Source: an uncultured Erysipelotrichaceae bacterium (GTDB taxonomy: Bacteria > Bacillota_I > Bacilli_A > Erysipelotrichales > Erysipelotrichaceae). From it: a stretch of DNA of 35,131 bases. Numbering within the stretch: the first letter of the stretch is position 1; every line of letters begins with the position of its first letter. The stretch spans positions 1-35,131 of the forward strand of contig OMXA01000019.1 in NCBI GenBank assembly GCA_900314905.1, given 5' to 3'. The notes below the pieces were generated by a model. It saw only the letters and a list, made by a program, of their open reading frames with translations. It made no database searches and was not told the DNA's origin. The position numbers and the translations under genes are program-made. Positions 4,944-12,580 of the stretch are shown here, piece after piece.

Positions 4944-7415
4944 CTATCCTGATTCCTTCTGAAGTGCCTGCCGGACTTTTTCAGCAGCACTTTCATCTTC
5001 AAAAAACGTCACATATCCTTCCAGAGATTCTGCCTTCTCTTTCAGTCCCCGGGAGTTGCTGCAGACGAAAATCGATGCTTTTCCTTTTCCATTCTTCGCT
5101 TCCTGGATCAGGTTCGCCCCCGCTGAATTGCCATCAAAGCCGATTACAATCGAAGGACGCCGCTCAAAGATTTCATAATTGAAGCTCTTGTAAATCCCCA
5201 TCTCTTCACTTTCCGGCGAAACCCGGATCAGTACCCCTGCCTTCTTCAGCCGGCGGATCTGAGCAGGTTCCAGCATCGAAGGAACCACTGCATAAATCAG
5301 GAAACCTTTTCTGTTGTGCTCGGCCAGATAGCGCTCATACCCGGTAAGCCGATGGCCGATCACGAAGAATACCTCTTCCGGATCCAGATGATCAATGAAT
5401 GCATCGAGAATCTTTGCCCCTTTTTCCGTCACACGCGTCATGCGATTCCTGGTATTGAAAGAACCTCCCGCAATCACCACCGGTTCCCTGTCCCACGGAT
5501 AGTCCTCGATCTGATCTTTCAGGGCCTGATAGGAATCAATGCGCTTCTGAGCCGACCATGGAATCAGAGAAGAAGCCCCCTGATTCTGCATGATCTGAAG
5601 AATCGTCTCTTCCGGACTCAGGGACCCCTGCAGCGCCCTGAAAGCTTTCTGCTTTTCTGCAAACGAATGCATCTGCCGGGCAATCACTTCTGCTTCCGCT
5701 TCATGCATCTGCTTCAGTTCCTCATAAGAAAGATCCAGCAGTTTCTCCAGGGACAGCTGCTCATCAATCGGGCTGGTTCCGTACAAGGCTGCTCCATCTG
5801 TTCCCTGCACACAGGAGATTCCTTCTCGAAGATACGAGCGAAGCGGATGGGAAGCCAGAGAATTCAGATTATTCAGGCGGACATTCGAGGTAATCTGGAA
5901 TTCCAGCGTAATATGATATTTCTTCAGATCCCGCAGCAATTCCTTCCCCTTCTTCGTATGCAGACCGCAGGAATACAGCCCATGGCCTAATCTCATGATC
6001 GGCATCGGCTGACCTGGCGCAAGCGAATCCTTCACGCAGGCGATGCTGTGGGCCATGTTGTCACGCAGGCTGTCATTCTCGCCCGCATGAATCCGGATCA
6101 CGAAAGAAGGGTCTCTTGCCGGAATCTTCACCAGTTCCCGGAACATCGGTTTCAGCTCGATGATATCGCTGATCTCTTCTCCGACAATATCGCATCCGGC
6201 AACATAGGGATCATAGGAAACTGCCTTCAGCACATTCAGGTTGGAGGAAAGATAATCCGCAGGAGGAATCTGATCCTTCACGATGGTCAGCGGAATTCTA
6301 CGCATTGCCGCAAGAAAGCGCAATGTCACACCAGTCTCTGCGGTAACAGCCGGCATGACTGCATGGACCTCTGCCAGCATCCGGAGGCAGTCATGTTCTT
6401 TGACCAGGGTGGTATCGCTGATCTCTGCATAGGTGATTCCCTGTGCCGAATACTGCCTGGCAATCCACAGCAGCTTATCCTGGAATATCGTATTCTTTGC
6501 ATAAGCAGACGTCTGATGATCTCTCAGCATCGTTTCTGCCGCCAGACGGACATCGGGATCCGGAATATCTTCAATGCCGTTCAGGCTGATCAGATCTTCA
6601 CTCTCTTTTCCCTTGCAGAACACATAGCGATACAGATAAACCTTCTCAAGATTCGTGAACACCGCCTGTCCGTCTTTCATCACCGCAAGTGAATTGCGGA
6701 TCTTCACCAGATTCTCCTGTGCATGCTCAGGATTCTTCAGCATGAGATCAGCGAAATTGATGAAGGTATTATCATTGATCTTCCGATCCAGATACTTTCC
6801 TTTCAGGCCGGAATGAACAAACTGACGAGCGACCTGCTGCCGCTGCTGATCCAGCATTTCCTGCTGTGCAGCTGTCACCTTCAAGTCAAGCTTGCGCACA
6901 TAATAAAGCGGGTAGCGGATCTGATGCACGATGCCCAGGGCAATCAGGATATCCGGCATCAGATTGCCATTCATATGCGTATGCAGATCACTGTGAAACT
7001 TCACTTCCCGGCGGATATAAGTCTTGAAGATGGTCTTGCCTTCGCTGAGCCGGTAATCCCTGGTCTGACTCATCAGCGTCTTTGAAATTGCTGGAATAGA
7101 TGCTTTCATCTCAATGCGTCCATCCCGATAGATATTCGCTACTTTGGTATTGCCAAGCCGGAAGATCCATACCTCTTCATTCCTGCCATCGATGTAGCAC
7201 GGAACTTCGCCGCGGATCACCAGCATCCCATCCGGATTTTCCGTCAGCGGGAGATTGCAGAGCTGCGCAAGATTGCGGATCAGGTTTCCGGTATGATGAT
7301 TCGGTGTCTCCAGTTCATAGAACAGGTGTTCCTCCTTCATCGACAGGTGGACCGGAATATCCTTTTCAAGATCCAGATAAAAGCACTTTTCCCAGTTGTT
7401 TTTTCTCAGTCCCAT
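4944..7415 (-). CDS. Large adenosine-deaminase-like protein with C-terminal Rossmann/SLOG-like domain
   Basis: An 823-residue soluble protein in three parts. Residues 1-135 are an uncharacterised beta-rich region. Residues 136-~600 are an adenosine/AMP-deaminase-type amidohydrolase barrel with zinc ligands H145 and H147 (HTH), HAGE (443-446, E446 as proton donor), LGHG (H478) and D540. The usual second aspartate after the last ligand (DD) is G541 here, which may change base recognition. A ~270-residue insertion separates the first and second zinc motifs, far longer than in Add (~340 residues total). Residues ~640-823 form an alpha/beta domain (VVIAGGS, FFVIGHRLTGYER, YAVVP, IVIGFDGNSAG) that resembles SLOG/DprA-like nucleotide-sensor folds. 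A -10 TATAAT sits 6 bases before the ATG with no ribosome binding site, suggesting a leaderless mRNA. A PTS IIA gene follows. The substrate is unknown. Confidence 0.75.
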   Translation of the reverse strand: MGLRKNNWEKCFYLDLEKDIPVHLSMKEEHLFYELETPNHHTGNLIRNLAQLCNLPLTENPDGMLVIRGEVPCYIDGRNEEVWIFRLGNTKVANIYRDGRIEMKASIPAISKTLMSQTRDYRLSEGKTIFKTYIRREVKFHSDLHTHMNGNLMPDILIALGIVHQIRYPLYYVRKLDLKVTAAQQEMLDQQRQQVARQFVHSGLKGKYLDRKINDNTFINFADLMLKNPEHAQENLVKIRNSLAVMKDGQAVFTNLEKVYLYRYVFCKGKESEDLISLNGIEDIPDPDVRLAAETMLRDHQTSAYAKNTIFQDKLLWIARQYSAQGITYAEISDTTLVKEHDCLRMLAEVHAVMPAVTAETGVTLRFLAAMRRIPLTIVKDQIPPADYLSSNLNVLKAVSYDPYVAGCDIVGEEISDIIELKPMFRELVKIPARDPSFVIRIHAGENDSLRDNMAHSIACVKDSLAPGQPMPIMRLGHGLYSCGLHTKKGKELLRDLKKYHITLEFQITSNVRLNNLNSLASHPLRSYLREGISCVQGTDGAALYGTSPIDEQLSLEKLLDLSYEELKQMHEAEAEVIARQMHSFAEKQKAFRALQGSLSPEETILQIMQNQGASSLIPWSAQKRIDSYQALKDQIEDYPWDREPVVIAGGSFNTRNRMTRVTEKGAKILDAFIDHLDPEEVFFVIGHRLTGYERYLAEHNRKGFLIYAVVPSMLEPAQIRRLKKAGVLIRVSPESEEMGIYKSFNYEIFERRPSIVIGFDGNSAGANLIQEAKNGKGKASIFVCSNSRGLKEKAESLEGYVTFFEDESAAEKVRQALQKESG

Positions 7416-7421
7416 ACGTGA

Positions 7422-7427
7422 ATTATA
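7422..7427 (-). promoter_or_regulatory. -10 box of the deaminase-like gene
   Basis: Minus-strand TATAAT ends 6 bases before the start codon, and no ribosome binding site lies between. The -35 region is poor. This geometry predicts a leaderless transcript. Confidence 0.5.
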
Positions 7428-7475
7428 TGCTGAAAACCAAGGAAATCGACTATAGTAATAGCAGAGGACACACTT

Positions 7476-8057
7476 ATGAAACAGATCATAACCATCAGCA
7501 GGCAGTACGGCAGCGGCGGCCGCATCATCGGTCAGGAAACTGCTTCCTTGCTCTCCATCCCATGCTATGACAGCAAGATCATCGAAGAACTCGCAGAAAA
7601 AACCGGGCTCAGAAAAGACTTTGTTGAAGACAGCACTGAATCCTCAGATGACTGGATGGTTTTTTCTTTCTCCTCAAAGCGGATCAATTCCCGCACCATT
7701 CAGAATGATCTATGGAATGCCCAGTGCGCAGTCATCCGTCAGCTTGCCGAGAAACCATGCATCATCGTCGGCAGAGGCGCAGATTTCATTCTGAAAGAGA
7801 GAACCGATCTTCTGAAAGTCTTCATCTATGCAGACACGGCAAGCAGGATCGCAAGAGTCAGAGAAGTCTATCACGAAACTCCTTCTGATCCGGAAAAATA
7901 CCTCCGGGAAAAAGACCGCGGCAGGGCCTCCTATTATCAGTCGCATGCAGACATGACCTGGGGCGACAGCAGCCATTATGACCTGGCGCTGAATTCTTCT
8001 TCCCTGGGGATCAAGCCATGCGCAGAGATCCTGGCAGAGCTTTTCCGGTCGCTCTGA
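7476..8057 (+). CDS. Cytidylate-kinase-like family protein
   Basis: A 193-residue P-loop kinase of the cytidylate kinase-like (Cmk2/AAK6-type) family. The nucleotide loop is SRQYGSGGRIIG at residues 8-19, the variant form seen in this group rather than the classic GxxGxGKS. CIIVGRGADFIL, the arginine-rich lid (SRIARVREVY) and DRGRASYYQSHADMTWGDSSHYDLALNSS are typical. Substrates of this family are not firmly established; some members have no CMP kinase activity. AGAGGA precedes the ATG and TATAGT (7451-7456) is a likely -10. It is divergent from the deaminase-like gene with only 60 bases between, so the two may share control; both look nucleotide-related. Confidence 0.82.
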   Translation: MKQIITISRQYGSGGRIIGQETASLLSIPCYDSKIIEELAEKTGLRKDFVEDSTESSDDWMVFSFSSKRINSRTIQNDLWNAQCAVIRQLAEKPCIIVGRGADFILKERTDLLKVFIYADTASRIARVREVYHETPSDPEKYLREKDRGRASYYQSHADMTWGDSSHYDLALNSSSLGIKPCAEILAELFRSL

Positions 8058-8076
8058 GAAATATCTGAGCAGAAGA

Positions 8077-8126
8077 AAAAACAGTTTCCGCAGAATACAC
8101 CCATGCAATCTGCAGAAACTGTTTTA
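8077..8126. terminator. Bidirectional terminator between convergent genes
   Basis: Arms AAAACAGTTTC and GAAACTGTTTT enclose a second short stem (GCAGA / TCTGC). Both strands have a T-run after the stem. It ends the kinase-like gene on one side and the flavin reductase gene on the other. Confidence 0.85.
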
Positions 8127-8142
8127 TTCATCTGAATGATGC

Positions 8143-10203
8143 TCAGTCAGCAGCCGCTGAAGCAGAAGCTTCACTGCCCTCTGAACTGTCGGAGCTGCCA
8201 TGAGCGGTATTTCCATTCATTCCGCGTTCCGTCGCAGTCTTCATCGTCTCTTCACCAAGCTCCGTGAGCTCCGTGGTATCTTCTGCTGCAGAATACCCAG
8301 CATTCTCAGCAGCAGCGGCACCAGCCAGTCTGCCTGAAGTCAGCGAGAAGCCAAGGCCTACGCCTTCCACATTCTGATATGCAGCAACAGAGATTCCGGA
8401 AACATTGTTGCCCGTCGCATACAGATTCTTAATCACCTTGTTCTGTTCATTGAGGACACGCAGATATTCATCGGTATTGACTCCGCCAAGCGCACCGAGA
8501 ACTCCGGAATGACCTCTCGTCACATAGTAAGGGCCTTCTTCCACCGTGTAGACCAGATCTTCAGGATCCTTGAAGAACTCCTCATCCTTGCCATTTCTGA
8601 CATAGGAATTGTAATTGTCGATGGTTTCCTGCAGATCAGACGCATCACAGCCGATGAACGCTGCTGCTTCTTCGATGGTATCGAATACGCCGCCTTCTCC
8701 TGCATCCTGAAGTGCCTTGAAGCCAGCATCCCAGTCTGTCTTTGCCATCGGTGCATGATAGATCGTCGGCTCGCCATCCACAACAATCCCGTGCTGATCC
8801 CAGTAATGAATCCAGGTACCGGTATTCTCCTGGGTCTGGTCGCACCAGCGGTCAGCAGTAGCCTGATCGACAATGGTATATGCAACACCGCCCTGAGCAA
8901 TGACTGCGGAAGAGAATTCAACCGTATCCTTGAGCAGGTCTTCATTCATGAAACGCTTGCCGCGTCCGTTGACCCAGAGAATCGGAGTATTCAGCGTCAG
9001 CTCAGACACTTTCTCATCGCTGACATTCATCGTGACTACGCCATGGTTCATAGTCAGAAGCTCACCCTTGGCAGCACCGGCATTCCACATCATCTCGATG
9101 CCGGGAAGCTTGGAACCTGCCATGACCATTGCATTGCTGTAGACCTCTTCTCCCAGCGTCTCCTGCATGAGTTCCGGGTTATTTGCGAAGGAACCAGTAG
9201 AAACAATCACGGACTTTGCATTGACCGTCAGCGTTCCGCCATCCGGCTTTGTGCACTTGGCACCTACGACTGCACCTTTGCTGTCTGTAATCAGTTCCGT
9301 TGCAGTGGTTCCATAACGGATTTCTACGCCATTCTCATCCAGCGCTTCGCCGATGTACTTGAACGGATCCGCATTGTTCCAGCGATGATAGACAACTTCC
9401 GTATCAAAGTGCGCAATCTGCTGCGGAGTCTTGGACAGGAAGAATCCGACCCCATGATTCAGCATGTAGCTGACCGTATTTCTCGCTTCGGAAATGAAGC
9501 GGCGGATCAGCTTCGCATTGCCGAGGTTGTCCGTGGATTCCATGAAGTGGTTATACCAGTATTCATCATCTGTGGTTTCCCCGTCTTCGCCATAGCGAGC
9601 CTTCTGCTCGACAGATCCTACTGCAAACATTCCCTGAGCTGCATTTCCCATGCCTCCCAGCGTCTGTGTTGCTTCAACACCAAGCACCTTTGCTCCGGAC
9701 TCTGCAGCCTTCAATGCTGCAGTAGAACCCGATGCACCCATGCCGATCACAAGCACATCGGTATCAGCCGTCTCGTCTTCACCTGCCGGCGTGCTGCCTG
9801 CCGCAAGAGCATCGACATCAAAGCCAGCCTGCTGCATGCAGTCCTTGACGGCAGCTGATACTCCATCTCTGGTCATAGTCGCCCCGGCTGCAACATCGAT
9901 CTCGCATGTCTGTCCCTCTGTTACTTCCTGAGCCAGCGTATCTGCCGCCTTCTGTCCGTAATCTGCAGACTGGGTCGACGCATCGACGGTCGTATTGGTG
10001 ATCTTGCCGCCCTCTACCGTAATCGTGACCGTGACATCATTTCCTCCGAACCCCTCTGCAGAAGCGGTGTAAGTACCATCTTTCACAGAAGAAGCAGAAG
10101 ATGCTTCTGAACTGGCGCCGGATCCAGCCCCGGAAGAACTGCTGCAGCCAGCCATGGCAAGAGCCATCATGCCAGCCAGAAGAGTTTTAAAAGCTTTTTT
10201 CAT
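8143..10203 (-). CDS. Extracellular flavin reductase lipoprotein (FMN-binding + FAD-binding, fumarate/urocanate reductase type)
   Basis: A 686-residue secreted lipoprotein. The signal peptide ends in the lipobox LAMAGC (C20), followed by a Ser/Ala/Gly linker. Residues ~41-127 are an FMN-binding domain; D103-V-A-A-G-A-T109 fits the ApbE flavinylation motif (Dxx[S/T]GAT) with Ala in place of Ser/Thr, and T109 is the predicted FMN-bearing threonine. Residues ~148-660 are an FAD_binding_2 domain starting VLVIGMGASGS and closing with ATGNNVSG and EGVGLGFSLTSGRLAG. Homologues reduce fumarate, urocanate or similar enoates outside the cell as electron sinks; the acceptor here is unknown. There is a Ser/Ala-rich acidic tail. 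GGGAGAAAAG precedes the ATG. It is divergent from an AraC-type regulator, which probably controls it. Confidence 0.88.
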   Translation of the reverse strand: MKKAFKTLLAGMMALAMAGCSSSSGAGSGASSEASSASSVKDGTYTASAEGFGGNDVTVTITVEGGKITNTTVDASTQSADYGQKAADTLAQEVTEGQTCEIDVAAGATMTRDGVSAAVKDCMQQAGFDVDALAAGSTPAGEDETADTDVLVIGMGASGSTAALKAAESGAKVLGVEATQTLGGMGNAAQGMFAVGSVEQKARYGEDGETTDDEYWYNHFMESTDNLGNAKLIRRFISEARNTVSYMLNHGVGFFLSKTPQQIAHFDTEVVYHRWNNADPFKYIGEALDENGVEIRYGTTATELITDSKGAVVGAKCTKPDGGTLTVNAKSVIVSTGSFANNPELMQETLGEEVYSNAMVMAGSKLPGIEMMWNAGAAKGELLTMNHGVVTMNVSDEKVSELTLNTPILWVNGRGKRFMNEDLLKDTVEFSSAVIAQGGVAYTIVDQATADRWCDQTQENTGTWIHYWDQHGIVVDGEPTIYHAPMAKTDWDAGFKALQDAGEGGVFDTIEEAAAFIGCDASDLQETIDNYNSYVRNGKDEEFFKDPEDLVYTVEEGPYYVTRGHSGVLGALGGVNTDEYLRVLNEQNKVIKNLYATGNNVSGISVAAYQNVEGVGLGFSLTSGRLAGAAAAENAGYSAAEDTTELTELGEETMKTATERGMNGNTAHGSSDSSEGSEASASAAAD

Positions 10204-10248
10204 TTCTTTTCTCCCTTTCCCTATGCTCAGAGTTTAAGCAATGTGCAT

Positions 10249-10301
10249 TTGTTAACAATGTCCGATTCTTATCTGGAAAGTGTCCGTATCTCTGCTATGA
10301 T
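10249..10301. promoter_or_regulatory. Divergent control region: palindrome, 22-bp-spaced direct repeats and a -10 box
   Basis: This stretch holds a perfect palindrome TTGTTAACAA (10249-10258), two direct repeats TGTCCGATTCT (10259-10269) and TGTCCGTATCT (10281-10291), and TATGAT (10296-10301), a -10 for the AraC-type gene. The repeats start 22 bp apart, two helical turns, which is the usual spacing for an AraC-family protein binding two half-sites. Their role as operators is inferred. Confidence 0.5.
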
Positions 10302-10312
10302 GGAAAGCAGCA

Positions 10313-11098
10313 ATGATGGAAAATATCGCAAAAAGAAAAAGTGCCGGAGGCACAACCACATTCTTTACGATCCTTTATGCAGATGAACCCTGCGTCCTTC
10401 TATTTGCAGAAAAGAAGTACCTGCTTGAGCGTGGAGATCTCATGCTGTGCAGAGAGAACGCAAGCTGGATCTCTACTGCATCGATCTATTCCGTGAATTA
10501 TCAGTCCTCCTGCCTCGATCCGCTCTTTTACTCTCAGATTTCAGACTGCCGGATCATTTATGATTTTCTATCCTCTCCAGAGCAGGAAGCAGAGCATCTG
10601 TTTTTCCATAGTGCCTCGGACCCTGAAATTACTTCTCTATTCCGTTTTCTTCTTTGGGAGCTTTCGCATAAGGACCCCTATACCGGAAAGAATATCCGCC
10701 TGTTCACGGTAGCGCTGCTCACCTATCTGGACCGAAAAAGACCTCAGCAGCTATTGCCGCAGAACTCCACCATGGTCTCTGAAAACCGCTTCGGAAAAAT
10801 CATGAAATACATCGGCGATCATTATCCTTCGTGCACGCTGCAGGAAGTTGCTGAAAAGTTCGGATACAACCCAAGCTATCTCAGCACCCGCTTTCAGAAG
10901 ATCACTGGTGAAACCTTCTCGCACAAGCTGCAATCCATCCGGCTTCAGCAGGCAGAACGGCTGCTGCTGACTACTGATCTTACGGTAGAGCAGATCTCCA
11001 TTCGGGTTGGTTTTCATGACAAAAGCCACTTCATCCGCAACTTCTGCAATACCTATGGGCAGACGCCATCCAGATACCGGAAAAGCCACAACCTGTGA
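10313..11098 (+). CDS. AraC-family transcriptional regulator
   Basis: A 261-residue protein with an N-terminal cupin-like effector region (about 10-100: FFTILYADEPCVLLFAEKK, LLERGDLMLCRENA) and a C-terminal double helix-turn-helix of the HTH_18 type (about 160-258). The second helix-turn-helix carries the family signature IAVRVGF-like ISIRVGFHDKSHFIRNF followed by YGQTPSRYRK. It shares the 109-bp intergenic region with the flavin reductase gene and probably activates it in response to the reductase substrate. The -10 box ends 11 bases before the ATG, so the leader would be only a few bases; GGAAAG lies in that interval. Its stop codon abuts the stop of the convergent 95-residue gene. Confidence 0.88.
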   Translation: MMENIAKRKSAGGTTTFFTILYADEPCVLLFAEKKYLLERGDLMLCRENASWISTASIYSVNYQSSCLDPLFYSQISDCRIIYDFLSSPEQEAEHLFFHSASDPEITSLFRFLLWELSHKDPYTGKNIRLFTVALLTYLDRKRPQQLLPQNSTMVSENRFGKIMKYIGDHYPSCTLQEVAEKFGYNPSYLSTRFQKITGETFSHKLQSIRLQQAERLLLTTDLTVEQISIRVGFHDKSHFIRNFCNTYGQTPSRYRKSHNL

Positions 11099-11386
11099 CT
11101 ACCAGCCGCACTGCCCGCAATTAGAGCAGGGAATGCAGCCGCGGCGGCGGGATGGCTTTGCAGGCTCTGCCTGGAATTCTCTGGCTGAATAGAACCCGTT
11201 CTTCAAATCGTCTTGAGAAACTGACAATTCCTTTTCAGCAGAACGGAATATGACTTCTCCATTCTCTTCGATTCTTTCTGCAGGAATCGTCTTCCAGTTC
11301 CCCGGATTCATGCAGTCCTCATACATCACCGGCCGGAAACAGAAGCATTCTCCGGTTTCGCGATTCATCACTTCATATGCATTCAT
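11099..11386 (-). CDS. Small protein with cysteine-rich tail, unknown function
   Basis: A 95-residue protein with no family that I recognise. It contains CFCF near residue 14, an acidic middle, and ends RRRGCIPCSNCGQCGW, a tail with four cysteines as C-x2-C-x2-C-x2-C, which could hold a metal or disulfides. No signal peptide is visible. A promoter with TTGCAG (11416-11421), a 17-base spacer and TATTCT (11393-11398) stands 6 bases before the ATG, with no ribosome binding site, so it is another leaderless candidate. The upstream terminator (11429-11454) separates it from the mur operon. Its stop directly abuts the stop of the AraC-type gene. Confidence 0.6.
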   Translation of the reverse strand: MNAYEVMNRETGECFCFRPVMYEDCMNPGNWKTIPAERIEENGEVIFRSAEKELSVSQDDLKNGFYSAREFQAEPAKPSRRRGCIPCSNCGQCGW

Positions 11387-11392
11387 GTTCTC

Positions 11393-11421
11393 AGAATAGT
11401 GCCATGAAAAGCAATCTGCAA
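11393..11421 (-). promoter_or_regulatory. Promoter of the 95-residue protein gene
   Basis: Minus-strand TTGCAG, 17 bases, then TATTCT, ending 6 bases before the start codon. Confidence 0.5.
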
Positions 11422-11428
11422 GCCACAG

Positions 11429-11454
11429 AAAAAAAGCCGGGCCATTAGTCCAGC
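11429..11454 (-). terminator. Terminator of the mur operon
   Basis: Minus-strand stem GCTGG / CCGGC (one G-U) with a 9-base loop followed by seven T's, right after the stop of the 88-residue gene. The stem is short but the T-run is strong. Confidence 0.65.
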
Positions 11455-11455
11455 T

Positions 11456-11722
11456 TCAGAAACGGAGTTCTCTGGTAACTTCTTCGATTTCTTCTTCTGA
11501 AAGGGGAGCCTGATTCCCATCATGTTTCTCCCAATCCAGAAAGAGACTCTGCCTTGTTTCCGTTTCTGCCTGCTCGTCCATGTCCTTTTCCATCCCTTTT
11601 CCTTGATCATACGGGGAAAAGAAATCATAAAACAGGCTTGTATTTTTCCGGATAACTGCTTGGGTTACCACTGATATTTCTGTCAGGGCATGTTCTGCAT
11701 CGTCATGAGGAAAAATAGTCAC
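11456..11722 (-). CDS. 88-residue acidic protein at the end of the mur operon, unknown function
   Basis: It begins with GTG directly after the TAA stop of the HAD gene, with no gap, which implies translational coupling. The sequence is acidic and hydrophilic, with EQAETETRQSLFLDWEKHD and a C-terminal EEEIEEVTRELRF helix; there is no signal peptide or membrane segment. I recognise no family. The ribosome binding site is weak (GAGAAAG about 14 bases upstream), which fits coupling to the upstream gene. A terminator follows directly, so it is the last gene of the murQ-murP-mupG-HAD operon. Another overlapping frame here (11383-11628) is less convincing. Confidence 0.55.
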   Translation of the reverse strand: MTIFPHDDAEHALTEISVVTQAVIRKNTSLFYDFFSPYDQGKGMEKDMDEQAETETRQSLFLDWEKHDGNQAPLSEEEIEEVTRELRF

Positions 11723-12580
11723 TTAGCAGCCCGGCTTTCTCAGTTCAGGGTCATGAAGCAATTCTGCGATGATTTCAGCCGCGCCATCTTCATCATATCT
11801 TCCTGCAGTCAGATCACTGACCTGCTTTAAGGAATCCGGAGCATTGCCCATGGCAACGCTCAGGCCGACATTCCCGAAGACAGAACGATCATTGTCACTG
11901 TCGCCAAGATACACTGCTTCCTGAGGTGAAACCTTCCGTTCTTCCAGAACCCGCAGAAGGCCTTTCAGCTTCGTCGCATCCGGACTGGTGATCTCAAAAT
12001 ATCCATGCCCGGTTTCTGCTGCAGAAACCGATGAGGAAGAAAGAACTTTTCCTGCGTGCATGCATGCATCCTCATCGAAGCAGAACCAGCTTGCCTTCAG
12101 AATCCCATCCGGATGGCGCTGCACTTCCTGCGCAAGATCTTCTGTCAGAACACCGAATTTTCTGAGCACATGATCCCGATGAAACCAGAAACCCGGATGA
12201 ACGGATTCTTCTTTCCGGTAATCTTCTTCAGAAAGATACTGATGTCCCTCCCGGAATACTTCAAAGGTATCGTCAGCCCCTTTCCTGCTGATCAGCGCCC
12301 TGACCATCTGAGATTCCAGCGGATATCGCCTGCAGATTGTCCCGTCTGTCAGATCGCGTTCATCCGCGCCGTTTGCACAGACAATCCGGTCGCTCCAGGA
12401 ATATGCTTTCTTCAGTACTTCCGGGCGCATCTCCCATGGGCGTCCGGTTACCGGAAGGATATGAATTCCCATCGCATGCGCTTCCTCAAGAACCTGAAGC
12501 AGATGCGGAGTAAAGGATTCATGATCATCCTGCAATACCGTTCCATCCAGGTCCATGGCAATGAGTTTCACTTTATTCAT
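11723..12580 (-). CDS. HAD-superfamily (Cof-type) phosphatase
   Basis: A 285-residue C2-capped haloacid-dehalogenase phosphatase. Motif I is DLDGT with nucleophile D10 and acid/base D12, motif II is VTGRP, motif III is a lysine in TKLKGL, and motif IV is GDSDND (about 227-232). Cof-type enzymes hydrolyse sugar phosphates, nucleotides or FMN, and substrate cannot be read from sequence. Its start overlaps the end of mupG by 8 bases, so it belongs to the N-acetylmuramate operon and may act on a sugar phosphate from that pathway. That is inferred from position only. Confidence 0.87.
   Translation of the reverse strand: MNKVKLIAMDLDGTVLQDDHESFTPHLLQVLEEAHAMGIHILPVTGRPWEMRPEVLKKAYSWSDRIVCANGADERDLTDGTICRRYPLESQMVRALISRKGADDTFEVFREGHQYLSEEDYRKEESVHPGFWFHRDHVLRKFGVLTEDLAQEVQRHPDGILKASWFCFDEDACMHAGKVLSSSSVSAAETGHGYFEITSPDATKLKGLLRVLEERKVSPQEAVYLGDSDNDRSVFGNVGLSVAMGNAPDSLKQVSDLTAGRYDEDGAAEIIAELLHDPELRKPGC

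Noticed and set aside
8509-9858. 449-residue open frame on the plus strand
   Set aside because: It lies wholly antisense to the flavin reductase gene, has no ribosome binding site and no recognisable domain, and has the His/Arg/Cys-rich composition of a shadow frame.
11383-11628. 81-residue frame overlapping the 88-residue gene
   Set aside because: It crosses the predicted terminator, is Lys/Arg/Trp-rich and lacks a ribosome binding site; the other frame is coupled to the upstream gene.
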